This document shows, piece by piece, positions 26,897-37,357 of a stretch of DNA of 38,004 nt. Both the position numbers and the translations under genes were made by a program. The stretch's first letter is position 1. The number at the start of each line of letters is the position of its first letter. The notes beneath the pieces were generated by a model. It was given only the letters and a program-made list of their open reading frames with translations, did not search any database and was not told the DNA's origin. Source of the stretch: DASSTY01 sp035760645 (GTDB lineage: Bacteria; Gemmatimonadota; Gemmatimonadetes; Gemmatimonadales; GWC2-71-9); assembly GCA_035760645.1 (NCBI GenBank), contig DASTSO010000014.1, positions 1-38,004 of the forward strand, given 5' to 3'.

Positions 26897-27784
26897 TCAA
26901 CGCGCGGCGGGAGCGGCGGCGGGCGCCGCCGCGGGCGGGACGTACCCGCGCAGCCGGGCGAGCATCCGGCGGTCGGTCGCGGTGGCGTCGTCGCCCTTGG
27001 GGGTCTCGAGCAGCTTCACGGCGTGCGCGAAGCGGGGATCGGTCATGAGCCGGCGGAACGGGGCCTCGCCCAGCGAGCCCTCGGCGATCAGCTCGTGCCG
27101 GTCGCGCCGCGAGGCGAAGGGCGTCTTCGAGTCGTTGAGGTGCAGCACCCGGAGCGCGTCGAGGCCCAGCAGGCGGTCCCACGCCTCCCACACCCTGTCG
27201 AAGTCGCCGACCAGGTCGTAGCCGGCCGAGTAGAGGTGGCAGGTGTCGGCGCAGAAGGCGACGCGCCCCTGGAGCGCGGGCGGGAGCCCCTCGCGCAGCC
27301 GCGCCAGCTCCTCGAACGAGCGGCCCAGGGCGGTGCCGGCGCCGGCGGTGGTCTCGAGGCAGACGGTCACCGCGCCCGGCACCCGCTCGAGCGCCGCGGC
27401 GATCCCGCGCACGTTGCGCGCGAGGCCGGCGTCGCGGTCGTCGATGAAGTTGCCCGGATGCGAGACGACGTAGGGGAGCCCGAGCGCCGCGCAGCGCTCG
27501 AGCTCGCGCGTGAAGGAGTCGAGCGAGCGCTCCCAGAGCGCCGGATCCGGCGACGCGAGGTTGATGAGATAGGAGTCGTGCGACACGGCGCAGCGCAGCC
27601 CGCTCGCCGCGAGCGCGGCGCGGAAGCTCGCCGCGAGCTCCGGCCCCACGACCGGCTCCTTCCACTGGTTCGGCGTCTTGGTGAAGAGCTGGATCGCCGT
27701 CGCCCCGATCTCCGCGCCGCGCGGCGGCGCGCGATCGACGCCGCCCTGCGTCGAGACGTGGGCGCCCAGGAGCTCGCCGCTCAT
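26897..27784 (-). CDS. nfo: Endonuclease IV (AP endonuclease)
   Basis: Cuts DNA 5' to abasic sites in base excision repair. It has 295 residues, close to the usual 280-290. Metal-ligand motifs in order: LLGAHVSTQGGV, CAVSHDSYLINLASPD, VVSHPGNFIDDRDAG, CLETTAGAGTALGRSFEEL, CADTCHLYSAGYD, VLHLNDSKTPFASRRDRHE and ELIAEGSLGEAPF. The ATG overlaps the envC-like stop as ATGA. The C-terminal ~15 residues are an Ala/Pro tail. It is the last clear member of the ftsE-ftsX-envC unit, though functionally unrelated to division. Confidence 0.96.
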   Translation of the reverse strand: MSGELLGAHVSTQGGVDRAPPRGAEIGATAIQLFTKTPNQWKEPVVGPELAASFRAALAASGLRCAVSHDSYLINLASPDPALWERSLDSFTRELERCAALGLPYVVSHPGNFIDDRDAGLARNVRGIAAALERVPGAVTVCLETTAGAGTALGRSFEELARLREGLPPALQGRVAFCADTCHLYSAGYDLVGDFDRVWEAWDRLLGLDALRVLHLNDSKTPFASRRDRHELIAEGSLGEAPFRRLMTDPRFAHAVKLLETPKGDDATATDRRMLARLRGYVPPAAAPAAAPAAR

Positions 27785-29055
27785 CGGCGTCGCAGCCACT
27801 GCGCCGGGTCCAGCGCCTGCTGGTTCTCGCCGCGGATCTCGAAGTGGAGGTGCGAGCCGTAGTCGGAGTTCTCGCCGCCCACGGTGGCGATCGTCTGGCC
27901 GCGCGTCACCGCGTCGCCCAGCTTGACGGCGGCGTCCTGCAGGTGCGAATACACCGAGTAGTAGCCGTTGCCGTGCTCGAGCACGATCGTGAGCCCGTAG
28001 GTGCCGAACTGCCCGACGAGCCGCACGCGCCCCGCCTCGACCGAGCGCACCGGCGTGCCCACCGCCGCCTGGATGCCGATGCCGTTCCAGCGGATCACCC
28101 CGCCACTCGGCAGCGTGTCGCGGCCGAAGCGGTAGACGATCGTGCCCTGCACCGGCCAGTCGAGCCGGCCGAGGTCGGCGGTCGTGATCGAGCCGGCAGC
28201 GGGGGCGGGCGGCGCGGCGGGGGGCGTGGCCGCCCCCGACCGCCCCGGCGTGGCGGCACGCGCCGCGTTGGCGCGCGCGGCGGCTCGGGCGGCGCGTGCC
28301 GCCTCCTCGCGCCGGGCGCGCTCGAGCGCGGCGAGGAGGCCGTTGAGCCGGCCCTCGTCGCGCTGCAGCGCGGCGAGCCGCGCCTGCGTACGCTGCTGCG
28401 AGCGCTGCAGGTCGGCCAGCCGCGAGCTGCGCTGGTCGGCGAGCTGGCTGTAGCGCTGCAGCTCGGCCTCGCGCTCCTCGCGCGTGTGGTCGAGCTGGTT
28501 CTTCACGTGGAGGATCTCGTTGCGCTGCTGCTGCACCCGGTTGCGCAGCCCCTCCACCTCGCCCATCAGCGCGCGGTCCTGCCGGCTCGTGAGATAGAGG
28601 TACTTGTAGCGGCTCAGCAGGTCGCCGAAGGACGAGCTGGTGAGCATCACCTGGAAGGCGTAGAGCGGGCCGCGCTTGTAGATGTCCACCAGCCGGCGCT
28701 CGAGCACTGCGCGCCGCTCGGCGAGGTTGTCCTGCGCCAGGATCAGCTCGGCCGTCGAGCGCTCGAGCTGGCTCGAGAGCCCGCCGATCTGGCGCTCGAT
28801 CTCCTCGACGATGCGGTTGGTCGACTCGCGCTGGCGCTCGAGATTGGTGAGCTCGTCCCGCACGTCGTGCACCTGGCCCCGGAGCCGCTGCTGCTGCTGC
28901 TCGAGCCGGCTCCGCTCGGCCCGGATCTCCTCGAGCCGCCGGCGGCTGGCGTCGAGGTCGGCGGAGGGCCGGGACTGGGCGGGAAGGCGGGAGGGCAGGA
29001 CGGCGGGCAGGAGGAGCAGGACGAGCGCCAGCCGCCACCGTACGACGCGGCTCAC
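27781..29055 (-). CDS. EnvC-like LytM-domain murein hydrolase activator
   Basis: A 424-residue secreted protein. It has a signal peptide (residues 1-27, ending LPAQ), a long coiled coil (about 35-260) and a C-terminal LytM/M23 domain (about 295-420). The first zinc motif HxGxD of active M23 peptidases is replaced by Trp323-Asn-Gly-Ile-Gly327, while YSHL and HLHFEI (His402, His404) remain. E. coli EnvC has the same His-to-Trp change and is an activator of amidases rather than an enzyme. Its gene follows ftsX with a GTGA overlap; FtsEX controls EnvC through the coiled coil, so the three probably form one septal machine. Part of the signal peptide (PAVLPSRLPA) is encoded by a repeat arm. Confidence 0.9.
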   Translation of the reverse strand: MSRVVRWRLALVLLLLPAVLPSRLPAQSRPSADLDASRRRLEEIRAERSRLEQQQQRLRGQVHDVRDELTNLERQRESTNRIVEEIERQIGGLSSQLERSTAELILAQDNLAERRAVLERRLVDIYKRGPLYAFQVMLTSSSFGDLLSRYKYLYLTSRQDRALMGEVEGLRNRVQQQRNEILHVKNQLDHTREEREAELQRYSQLADQRSSRLADLQRSQQRTQARLAALQRDEGRLNGLLAALERARREEAARAARAAARANAARAATPGRSGAATPPAAPPAPAAGSITTADLGRLDWPVQGTIVYRFGRDTLPSGGVIRWNGIGIQAAVGTPVRSVEAGRVRLVGQFGTYGLTIVLEHGNGYYSVYSHLQDAAVKLGDAVTRGQTIATVGGENSDYGSHLHFEIRGENQQALDPAQWLRRR

Positions 29056-29089
29056 GCGCCCGCCGTCCCGCCGTCCCGCGGTCCCGCCC
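28979..29089. repeat. GGCGGGACGGCGGGA-type element across the ftsX-envC junction
   Basis: The left arm (28979-29010, degenerate) lies in the envC-like signal-peptide codons. The complementary right arm (29057-29089, with a 14/15 match at 29066-29080) lies in the last ftsX codons. The overlapping stop and start codons sit between the arms. Confidence 0.65.
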
Positions 29090-30010
29090 CGGCCAGCAGG
29101 AGCGCGCGCCGCCCGGCCCGGCCCCGCCGCCGCTCCATCCGCCCGCCCACCTCGCGCAGATGCCGGCCGACGCTCACGAGGCTGCCGCCCAGGCCGAGGA
29201 GGATGCCGAAGAGCAGGAGCAGCGCCATGTGCTCGGCGTCGAAGAAGCTGAGGCCGGTGAAGGTGCCGCCGGTGTTGTCGCGGAAGAGGAGGAAGGCGAG
29301 CCAGCAGAGCAGGACCGAGAGCAGGCCGCCCAGGGCGCCCTTGAGCATCCCTTCGAGGAGGAAGGGACCGCGGATGAAGCCGTCGGTGGCGCCCACGAGC
29401 CGCATGATGGCGATCTCGCGCGCGCGCTGCAGGATGGTGAGCCGGATCGTGACGCCGATGATCACCACCGCCACCGCCGCGAAGGCGAGCCCGATGACGA
29501 AGCCCACGATCCCGAAGACGTTCCGGAGGTGGTCGAGCCGCTCGATCCAGTCGCGCCCGTAGCGGATGTCGTCGACGAAGCGGAAGCCCTTGAGCCGCTC
29601 GGCCACCGCGGCCACGTGCCGGGCGTCGCGGTAGCCCGGCTTGAGGTGGATCTCGAGCGAGGCGGGCAGCGGATTCGTCGCGAGGTCGCGGTAGGCGTCG
29701 CGGAACTCGACGAGCTCCTTCCGGGCCCGCGCGAGCGCCTGGTCTTCGCTCACGTAGGTCACCGCCGCCACCTCGGGAAACGCCTGGATGTCCTGCGCCG
29801 CGAGCGTGACCGTCTCGGGCGGCGTGCCGCGCATGACGAACGCCACGACCTCCACCCGCTCCTCGATCGAGCGGAGCGCCTCGCGCAGGTTCAGCGCCAC
29901 CAGGCCGAAGAGCCCGACGGTGAAGAGCGAGAAGGCGATGGAGGTGATCGAGAGCGCCGAGAGGAGGGGCGCGCGGCGGAAGGCGAAGAGCGCCTCGCGG
30001 TACATCAGCT

Positions 30011-30014
<4 letters not shown>
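29052..30014 (-). CDS. ftsX: Cell division permease-like protein FtsX
   Basis: Membrane partner of FtsE that passes ATPase-driven movement to periplasmic murein-hydrolase regulators. It has 320 residues with four helices: one near residue 20-45, then a periplasmic domain (about 50-165), then three at ~175-290. The cytoplasmic loop LQRAREIAIMRLVGATDGFI is the family hallmark. The start GTG at 30014 overlaps the ftsE stop as GTGA and lies seven bases after AGGAGG; ATG at 30005 is an alternative. The last ~12 residues (GPRDGGTAGA) are encoded by a repeat arm and look like an added tail. Confidence 0.94.
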
Positions 30015-30688
<674 letters not shown>

Positions 30689-30696
30689 GGCCGGGG

Positions 30697-30702
30697 AAGA
30701 TA
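30697..30702 (-). promoter_or_regulatory. -10-like box TATCTT for ftsE
   Basis: On the minus strand TATCTT lies two bases after the previous gene's stop codon and eight bases before the GTG of ftsE, suggesting that the division genes have their own leaderless-type promoter. Confidence 0.45.
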
Positions 30703-30703
30703 A

Positions 30704-31858
30704 CTAGCGGGACAGCGCCTGCTCCAGATCCCCGATGAGGTCGGCCGCGTCCTCGATGCCGCAGCTGAGGCGCAGGAAGCCGTCGGGGATGCCGATCGCC
30801 GCGCGGCCCTCGGGCCCGAGCGCCTTGTGGCTCGTGAGCCGCGGCTCGCTCACCAGGCTCTCCACCCCCGCGAGACTCGGCGCGTGCGTGATCACCCGCA
30901 GCTTCTTGAGCGCCCGCTCGGCGGCGCGCCCGCCGCCCCGGAGCTCGAGCCCCACCATCCCGCCGAAACCGTCGAGCACCTCGGCGGCGTGGGCGTGGTC
31001 GGGGTGCGCGGGGAGGCCGGGGTAGTGCACGCGGGCGATCCCGGCGTGGCCCTCGGCCCACTGCGCCACCGCGAGCCCGTTGGCGTTGTGCCGGTCCATG
31101 CGCACGGCCAGCGTGCTCAGGCCGCGCTCGGTGAGCCAGGCGGCGAACGGGTCGATCGCCTGGCCCCAGAGGCGCATCAGGCGCGTCACCTCGTCGATCA
31201 CCGCCGTGCTGCCGGCGATCGCCCCGGCGATGACGTCGCTGTGGCCGTTGAGGTACTTCGTCGCGCTGGTGATGACGATGTCGGCGCCGTGCTCGAGCGG
31301 CCGGAAGTTGATCGGGCTCGCGAAGGTCGCGTCCACCAGGAGGGCGAGCCCCGCCTCCCGCGCCACCGTGGCGATGGGACTCAGGTCGATCACCCGCATC
31401 AGCGGATTGGTGGGCGTCTCGACGAAGATGGCGCGCGTCGTCTTCCGCAGCGAGCGGCGCCAGAGGCGCGGCTGCGCCGGGTCCACGTAGGTGACCTCGA
31501 TCCCGAACCGGCCGAACTCCTCGTCGAACAGCGCGCGGGTGCCGCCGTAGATCCAGGCGCTCGAGAGGAGATGGTCGCCCGGGCGCAGCACGGCCAGGTG
31601 GGCGAGCGCCGTGGCGCCCATCCCGCTCGCCACGAAGATCGCGGCCTCCGAGCCCTCGAGCAGCGCGTACTTCTGCCCGAGCGCGAGCTGGTTCGGGTTG
31701 TTGCCGTAGCGCGTGTAGAGCACCTCCTCGGCGCTCCCCACCGGATTGACGAAGGTGCTCGTCTGCTGGAGCGCCGGACGGACCGGGGCCCAGTCGGGCT
31801 TGCGGTGCGGGGTGCCGTGGACCGCCGTCGTGCTGGGACCGTAGCGGCGCGTGCTCAT
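30704..31858 (-). CDS. Cystathionine gamma-synthase/lyase-family PLP enzyme
   Basis: A 384-residue member of the Cys/Met metabolism PLP family. Seen: YTRYGNNPNQLALGQKYALLEG with the cofactor phosphate-binding Tyr-x-Arg, FVASGMGATALAHL, SAWIYGGTRALFDE, VETPTNPLMRVIDL, LLVDATFASPINFRPLEHGAD with the PLP aspartate, SATKYLNGHSDVIAG with the PLP lysine Lys201, and the C-terminal SLAGVESLVSEP plus GFLRLSCGIEDAADLI. Members act as cystathionine synthase, cystathionine lyase, methionine lyase or sulfhydrylase, and the sequence alone does not decide. It follows the STAS protein by 10 bases in a long minus-strand run starting at lepA. Confidence 0.92.
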   Translation of the reverse strand: MSTRRYGPSTTAVHGTPHRKPDWAPVRPALQQTSTFVNPVGSAEEVLYTRYGNNPNQLALGQKYALLEGSEAAIFVASGMGATALAHLAVLRPGDHLLSSAWIYGGTRALFDEEFGRFGIEVTYVDPAQPRLWRRSLRKTTRAIFVETPTNPLMRVIDLSPIATVAREAGLALLVDATFASPINFRPLEHGADIVITSATKYLNGHSDVIAGAIAGSTAVIDEVTRLMRLWGQAIDPFAAWLTERGLSTLAVRMDRHNANGLAVAQWAEGHAGIARVHYPGLPAHPDHAHAAEVLDGFGGMVGLELRGGGRAAERALKKLRVITHAPSLAGVESLVSEPRLTSHKALGPEGRAAIGIPDGFLRLSCGIEDAADLIGDLEQALSR

Positions 31859-31868
31859 GGCCGGGCGC

Positions 31869-32417
31869 TCACAGAAGGGGGAGGGACAGGGGACGATACC
31901 CGTCGGCCGCCGCGCGCACGACCCGGTGCCGGGCGAGGGTGGCGAGCGCGTCGGCGGCCCGCGCGACGGGCCACTCGAGCATCGCCGCCAGCGCGGAGAC
32001 GACCACCGGGCCCGCCGTCGCACAGACGGCGTCGAAGGCGCGCCGCAGGTCGTCGGTCGCCCAGCCCAGGAGCGCGGGGCGGTCGGTCTCGGGCAGCAGC
32101 GCCGCCACCGCGAGCCGCTGCTGGGCGAGCACGTGGTCGATCGCCTCGCGCTGGTTGTCGCAGAGGCCGCGCAGGACGACGTAGCGCCGCGCCATCGTGT
32201 CGGTGGCGAGGAGCTTGACGACGACCTCGTCGGCGCAGCTCAGGTCGATGAGCTCGATCGCGCTGAAGTCGAGGAGCGCCGTCTCGCACTCGCTCCCGTC
32301 GAGCGCGGCCTGGATGCGGCCCCGCACCGCGGCGCCCGTGGGCCGGGTGACGAGCATGCGGTAGGGCGACGTGACCGCCTCCTGCAGGAGCTGATCGATC
32401 CGGATCGTGGCGACCAT
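31869..32417 (-). CDS. STAS-like (DUF4325-type) protein with winged-helix-like C-terminus
   Basis: A 182-residue soluble protein. Residues ~20-110 resemble the STAS-like DUF4325 fold, with LLDFSAIELIDLSCADEVV holding a Ser-Cys at the position where anti-sigma antagonists carry the phosphorylated Ser. The C-terminal ~70 residues are helical with a short basic end (ARHRVVRAAADGYRPL) that could be a winged helix. Its ATG overlaps the stop of the STAS-GHKL gene by one base (TGATG), so the two are surely made together. A partner-switching regulator, with the neighbouring ATPase acting on it, is the natural guess; no sigma factor gene is nearby. Confidence 0.78.
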   Translation of the reverse strand: MVATIRIDQLLQEAVTSPYRMLVTRPTGAAVRGRIQAALDGSECETALLDFSAIELIDLSCADEVVVKLLATDTMARRYVVLRGLCDNQREAIDHVLAQQRLAVAALLPETDRPALLGWATDDLRRAFDAVCATAGPVVVSALAAMLEWPVARAADALATLARHRVVRAAADGYRPLSLPLL

Positions 32418-33325
32418 CAGTCGGCCGCCCCCTGCGCCGGGATGATGATCTGCACCTGCGAGCCGGGGAACTGGGGCAGCCCCTCGGCCAGCGGCGGGTC
32501 GTCGTCCCAGGCCGGCACGATGGCGAGGCGCGCGGTGCCGCTCCGGATCGCGATCTTGCCCTGCCACTGCCCCAGGAAGCGCTTGATGAAGGCGAGCCCC
32601 TGGCCGCGGCCGGGATCGCGGAAGCGGCTCACGCCCTGGATCAGCGCGGCCTCGAGCGCCGCCCCGTCGCCCCAGCGCTCGCCGAAGCGCTTCGCCTGCG
32701 CGCTCTCGAGCGTCTGGCGGAAGCCGACCCCCGCGTCGCTCACGGCGATCGTCACGACCCGCCGCCCCAGCCGGCGCCGCCAGGTGTAGGCCTGCACCGC
32801 GACCCAGCCGCCGGTGCCCGCGTGCTCGACGATGTTCTGGCACGCCTCCGAGAGCGCCATGCCGAAGCGCATCGTGGCGCCCTTCTCGAGCCCCAGCTCG
32901 CCGTGGAGGATGCGGATCGAGCCCTCCTGAATGCGGCCCACCGCGTCGTGCACGTCGTCGGCGGCGCGGATCGGCGTCACGCCGAGGAGGACGTCGGAGC
33001 CGTCGCTCGGGCGGATGCGCGGCACCTTGCCGTGGATCTCGAAGTATTCGGCCGCGTACTTGAAGAACCCCGCGCGCGCCCAGTAGCTCTTCACGTCCTC
33101 GTGGTCGGGCACCACGAGGAGCGGCCGCTCGCGCCGCGCCTCCACCAGGGCCTGGCCCGCCGTGAGGATGCCGAGGAGCCCGTAGGGCGAGGCCCACTGC
33201 GCGCCGCGCGCGTCCACCAGCACGCGCGCCTCCGGCAGCGCCCCCTCGCCCTGCGTGAACGCCTGGGCGAACTGGTCGAACGAGCGGTCGTCGAAGTGCG
33301 CCGGGACGGCAACCACACGGGTCAT
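32417..33325 (-). CDS. STAS domain fused to a GHKL ATPase
   Basis: A 302-residue soluble protein. Residues 1 to ~100 are STAS-like (VLVDARGAQWASPYGLLGIL, a STAS strand-helix signature). Residues ~130-300 are a GHKL/HATPase fold with the N box ALSEACQNIVEHAG (Asn164), the G1 box VSDAGVGF and the glycine-rich lid GRGQGLAFIKRF. There is no dimerisation or phospho-acceptor domain, so it is not a normal histidine kinase but more like an anti-sigma-type ATPase carrying its own STAS module. It overlaps the PfkB gene before it (ATGA, 33322-33325) and the STAS/winged-helix gene after it. Confidence 0.83.
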   Translation of the reverse strand: MTRVVAVPAHFDDRSFDQFAQAFTQGEGALPEARVLVDARGAQWASPYGLLGILTAGQALVEARRERPLLVVPDHEDVKSYWARAGFFKYAAEYFEIHGKVPRIRPSDGSDVLLGVTPIRAADDVHDAVGRIQEGSIRILHGELGLEKGATMRFGMALSEACQNIVEHAGTGGWVAVQAYTWRRRLGRRVVTIAVSDAGVGFRQTLESAQAKRFGERWGDGAALEAALIQGVSRFRDPGRGQGLAFIKRFLGQWQGKIAIRSGTARLAIVPAWDDDPPLAEGLPQFPGSQVQIIIPAQGAAD

Positions 33326-34353
33326 AGGAGGACGAGTTCTCCGCGAAGGTGGCGCGCCAGGCCGCCGGCGCCGCGATAGGCCGCGTTGCGCGCGGCCATC
33401 CGGTTGGCGTGCGCGAGGGCTGCCTCGACCGCATCGCCCGCCACCAGGCGCGAGGCGAGCGAGGCGCCGAAGACGTCGCCGCAGCCGGTGGGGTCCAGGG
33501 CGTCGACGGCCGGGGCGGGGATGCGGGCCGTCCGGACGGCGGCGGGCGGGCCGGCGGGAGGGGCGGGACGGCGGGAGGCGGCTCCGTGCGCCGGCGCTCC
33601 TCCGCTCACCGGAGCCGCGGTCCCGCCGTCCCGCCGTTCCGCGGTCCCGCCGAACCCGTCGAACCCCGGCTCCGCTACGTACACCGCGCCCCGCGGCCCC
33701 AGCGTCACGACCAGGAGCTTCACCCCCTCGGCGAGCGCGGTGGCGGCGAGGCCCAGCGGGTCGGGCGAGAGCTGGCGCATCTCGTCCTCGTTGAGCTGCA
33801 CTACGTCGAAGCAGCGGAACCAGGACGGCGCCTCGGGCAGGGGGCGGAGCACCCGCACCCCGTCGTGCTGCATGCCGAGAAAGAGACTGTGGAGATCGGC
33901 GAAGATGGGCCCGGCGAAGCCCTGGCGCAACGCCTGCGCGGTGCCGAGGCACAGCTCGAAGCCGGAGATGAAGTTGATATACAGCGCATCGAGGTCCTGC
34001 ACCATCGGCCCCAGCTCGGCCCAGGTCCAGCCCGGCACGCCGCCACTCATTCGCTCGCAGCGCCGCTCGCTCGACTGGTAGTGCAGGGTGACGCGGTTGT
34101 TGGGCGCGTCCACCTCGACGAAGCGCGCACCGGCGGTGGCGCGCGGCAGCGTGCGCAGGAACTCCGCCGCCCGCGCGCTCAGATCGCGGCCGACCTTGAT
34201 GAGCGGGACGAATTCCCACTCGGGCGGCAGCGAGGCGTCGAGCCCCGCGAGGGCGTAGGCGATGCCGCCCCACTCCTCGACCGGAGCCGCGGCGGGGTCC
34301 CGACCGTAGATGAGGTCCCAGACGAGGGACCCGACGATGCCGATCCGGGGCAT
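33322..34353 (-). CDS. PfkB-family sugar kinase with a repeat-derived insertion
   Basis: A 343-residue ribokinase-like kinase. Seen: the N-terminal GIVGSLVWDLIYG, substrate-side WGGIAYALAGLDASL, DVVQLNEDEMRQLS, VVTLGPRGAVYVAEPG and the catalytic DPTGCGDVFGASLA, where the Asp of the second GxGD acts as base. The substrate (a sugar or nucleoside) is unknown. Between about residues 231 and 270, where relatives have a short loop, lies a Gly/Arg/Pro-rich insertion encoded by a complete GGCGGGACGGCGGGA inverted-repeat element that keeps the frame. The gene follows the ROK kinase by 24 bases and overlaps the STAS-GHKL gene. If the insertion loops out, the enzyme may still work. Confidence 0.87.
   Translation of the reverse strand: MPRIGIVGSLVWDLIYGRDPAAAPVEEWGGIAYALAGLDASLPPEWEFVPLIKVGRDLSARAAEFLRTLPRATAGARFVEVDAPNNRVTLHYQSSERRCERMSGGVPGWTWAELGPMVQDLDALYINFISGFELCLGTAQALRQGFAGPIFADLHSLFLGMQHDGVRVLRPLPEAPSWFRCFDVVQLNEDEMRQLSPDPLGLAATALAEGVKLLVVTLGPRGAVYVAEPGFDGFGGTAERRDGGTAAPVSGGAPAHGAASRRPAPPAGPPAAVRTARIPAPAVDALDPTGCGDVFGASLASRLVAGDAVEAALAHANRMAARNAAYRGAGGLARHLRGELVLL
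33562..33635. repeat. Repeat element inside the PfkB coding sequence
   Basis: The left arm 33562-33586 (15-mer plus CGGCTCCG) and right arm 33610-33635 (CGGAGCCG plus the complementary 15-mer) form a near-perfect inverted repeat around 23 bases. Further degenerate repeat sequence extends to about 33535 and 33650. The insertion stays in frame. Confidence 0.8.
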
Positions 34354-34377
34354 GGGAACGGGAAGTCGAAGAGGCGC

Positions 34378-35376
34378 TCAGGCCGGCGCGCCGAGCCGGG
34401 CCGGGGCGGCACCGTGCGCGTCGAGGAAGACGCGCGCGGCGCCGTAGACGCCGGCCGCGCCATCCAGCTCGCCGGGCACGATGCGGCACGCCTGCACCGC
34501 GGGGCGGAAGGCGCGCTGCGCCACCACGCGCCGGAGCGGCTCGAAGAGCGCGTCCCCCGCCCGGGTCACGCCGCCGCAGACGACGACGACCTCGGGGTTG
34601 AAGATGTTGAGGAGATTGGCGAGCCCGGCGCCGAGGAACTGTGCCGTCTCGTGCACCACCTCGAGCGCGAGCGGATCGCCCGCCGCCGCGGCCTCGTAGA
34701 CCGTCTGCGCGGTGACGCGAGCGAGGTCGCCGCCGGCGAGGCGGCTCAGGAGCGAGTCGCCGTCGGCCCCGATCGCCTCGACCGCGCGCCGAGCGATCGC
34801 CGGGCCCGAGGCGTAGGCCTCGAGGCACCCGTAGTTGCCGCACTTGCAGAGCCGGCCCGTGGCGTCGATCGTCGCGTGGCCGATCTCGCCCGCGCAGTCG
34901 CTGGCGCCGTGGAAGAGGCGCCCGTCCACGATGATCCCGCCGCCGATCCCGGTCCCCAGCGTGAGCCCGAGCGCGTGCCGCGCCCCGCGCGCCGCGCCCA
35001 TCCACCACTCGCCCAGCACGGCGCAGTTGGCGTCGTTGTCGAGCGCCGCCGGCAGGCCGAGCGCCGCGGCGAGCCGGTCGCGGAGCGGGAAGTTCACCCA
35101 CCCCAGGTTCGGCGTGAGGAGCACGAGCCCGCGCCGGGTGTCGAGCGGGCCGGGCGAGCCGATCCCCACGCCGACGAACTCCGCCGCCGGCACCTCCGCG
35201 CACGTCGCCTCCATGGCCCCGCGGGCGAGCGCGACGAGCCGCGCCAGCACGTCGTCCGCGCCGCCTTCGGGCCGCGTCGGCTCGCTCCGGAGCGCATGCA
35301 GCGCCCGCCCGTCCTCGGCCACGCTGCCGACGACGAGATTGGTGCCGCCGATGTCGATCCCCAGGACGAACCGCAC
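34378..35376 (-). CDS. ROK-family sugar kinase (glucokinase-like)
   Basis: A 332-residue cytoplasmic kinase, probably phosphorylating glucose or a related hexose. Seen: the ATP-binding FVLGIDIGGTN, GVGIGSPGPLD, LDNDANCAVLGEWW with the catalytic Asp, LTLGTGIGGGII, GEIGHATID with a zinc-ligand His, and the zinc site CKCGNYGCLEAYAS that defines ROK proteins. There is no N-terminal DNA-binding domain, so it is a kinase and not a repressor. The GTG at 35376 follows AAGGAGG by five bases. It lies 44 bases after lepA, separated by a repeat fragment, and 24 bases before the PfkB kinase. Confidence 0.93.
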   Translation of the reverse strand: MRFVLGIDIGGTNLVVGSVAEDGRALHALRSEPTRPEGGADDVLARLVALARGAMEATCAEVPAAEFVGVGIGSPGPLDTRRGLVLLTPNLGWVNFPLRDRLAAALGLPAALDNDANCAVLGEWWMGAARGARHALGLTLGTGIGGGIIVDGRLFHGASDCAGEIGHATIDATGRLCKCGNYGCLEAYASGPAIARRAVEAIGADGDSLLSRLAGGDLARVTAQTVYEAAAAGDPLALEVVHETAQFLGAGLANLLNIFNPEVVVVCGGVTRAGDALFEPLRRVVAQRAFRPAVQACRIVPGELDGAAGVYGAARVFLDAHGAAPARLGAPA

Positions 35377-35397
35377 GCGCGCCTCCTTAAGGCCGTT

Positions 35398-35420
35398 TCC
35401 CGCCGTCCCGCCGTCCCGCC
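35398..35420. repeat. Repeat fragment between lepA and the ROK kinase
   Basis: Two overlapping exact copies of the 15-mer (as TCCCGCCGTCCCGCC, 35398-35412 and 35406-35420) fill the space between the lepA stop and the ROK ribosome binding site. No opposite arm is seen. Confidence 0.8.
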
Positions 35421-37220
<1,800 letters not shown>

Positions 37221-37227
37221 GGGGGCA

Positions 37228-37233
37228 AATATA
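37228..37233 (-). promoter_or_regulatory. -10-like box TATATT(TG) for lepA
   Basis: On the minus strand TATATTTG precedes the ATG by a few bases and fits the TAnnTTTG form seen in Bacteroidota. No TTG is found at the expected -33 position. Confidence 0.55.
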
Positions 37234-37258
37234 ACGGGCGCGACAGGCCGGCGGACGG

Positions 37259-37357
37259 GGCGGGACGGCGGGAGGTGACCCCGGTGGTTACCTTGTCCGC
37301 ATGACCAGCGCCGTCCGGGCCGAAGCGCCCGCCGTCCCGCCGTCCCGCCGTCCCGCC
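37259..37357. repeat. Repeat element enclosing the start of the last EamA gene
   Basis: The left 15-mer at 37259-37273 and complementary copies at 37335-37349 and 37343-37357 bracket the TACCTT box and the ATG. The right arm is translated into the first ~20 residues (PAVPPSRRPALS) of the transporter. Confidence 0.75.
37289..37294 (+). promoter_or_regulatory. -10-like box TACCTT for the edge EamA gene
   Basis: TACCTT ends six bases before the ATG at 37301, inside the repeat element. No -35 element or Shine-Dalgarno is seen. Confidence 0.45.

Noticed and set aside
27781..29055. Active M23 endopeptidase
   Set aside because: The first zinc motif is lost (Trp323 and Gly327 in place of His and Asp), so an activator is more likely.
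34378..35376. ROK-type transcription repressor
   Set aside because: No N-terminal helix-turn-helix; the protein begins directly with the ATP-binding DIGGTN motif.
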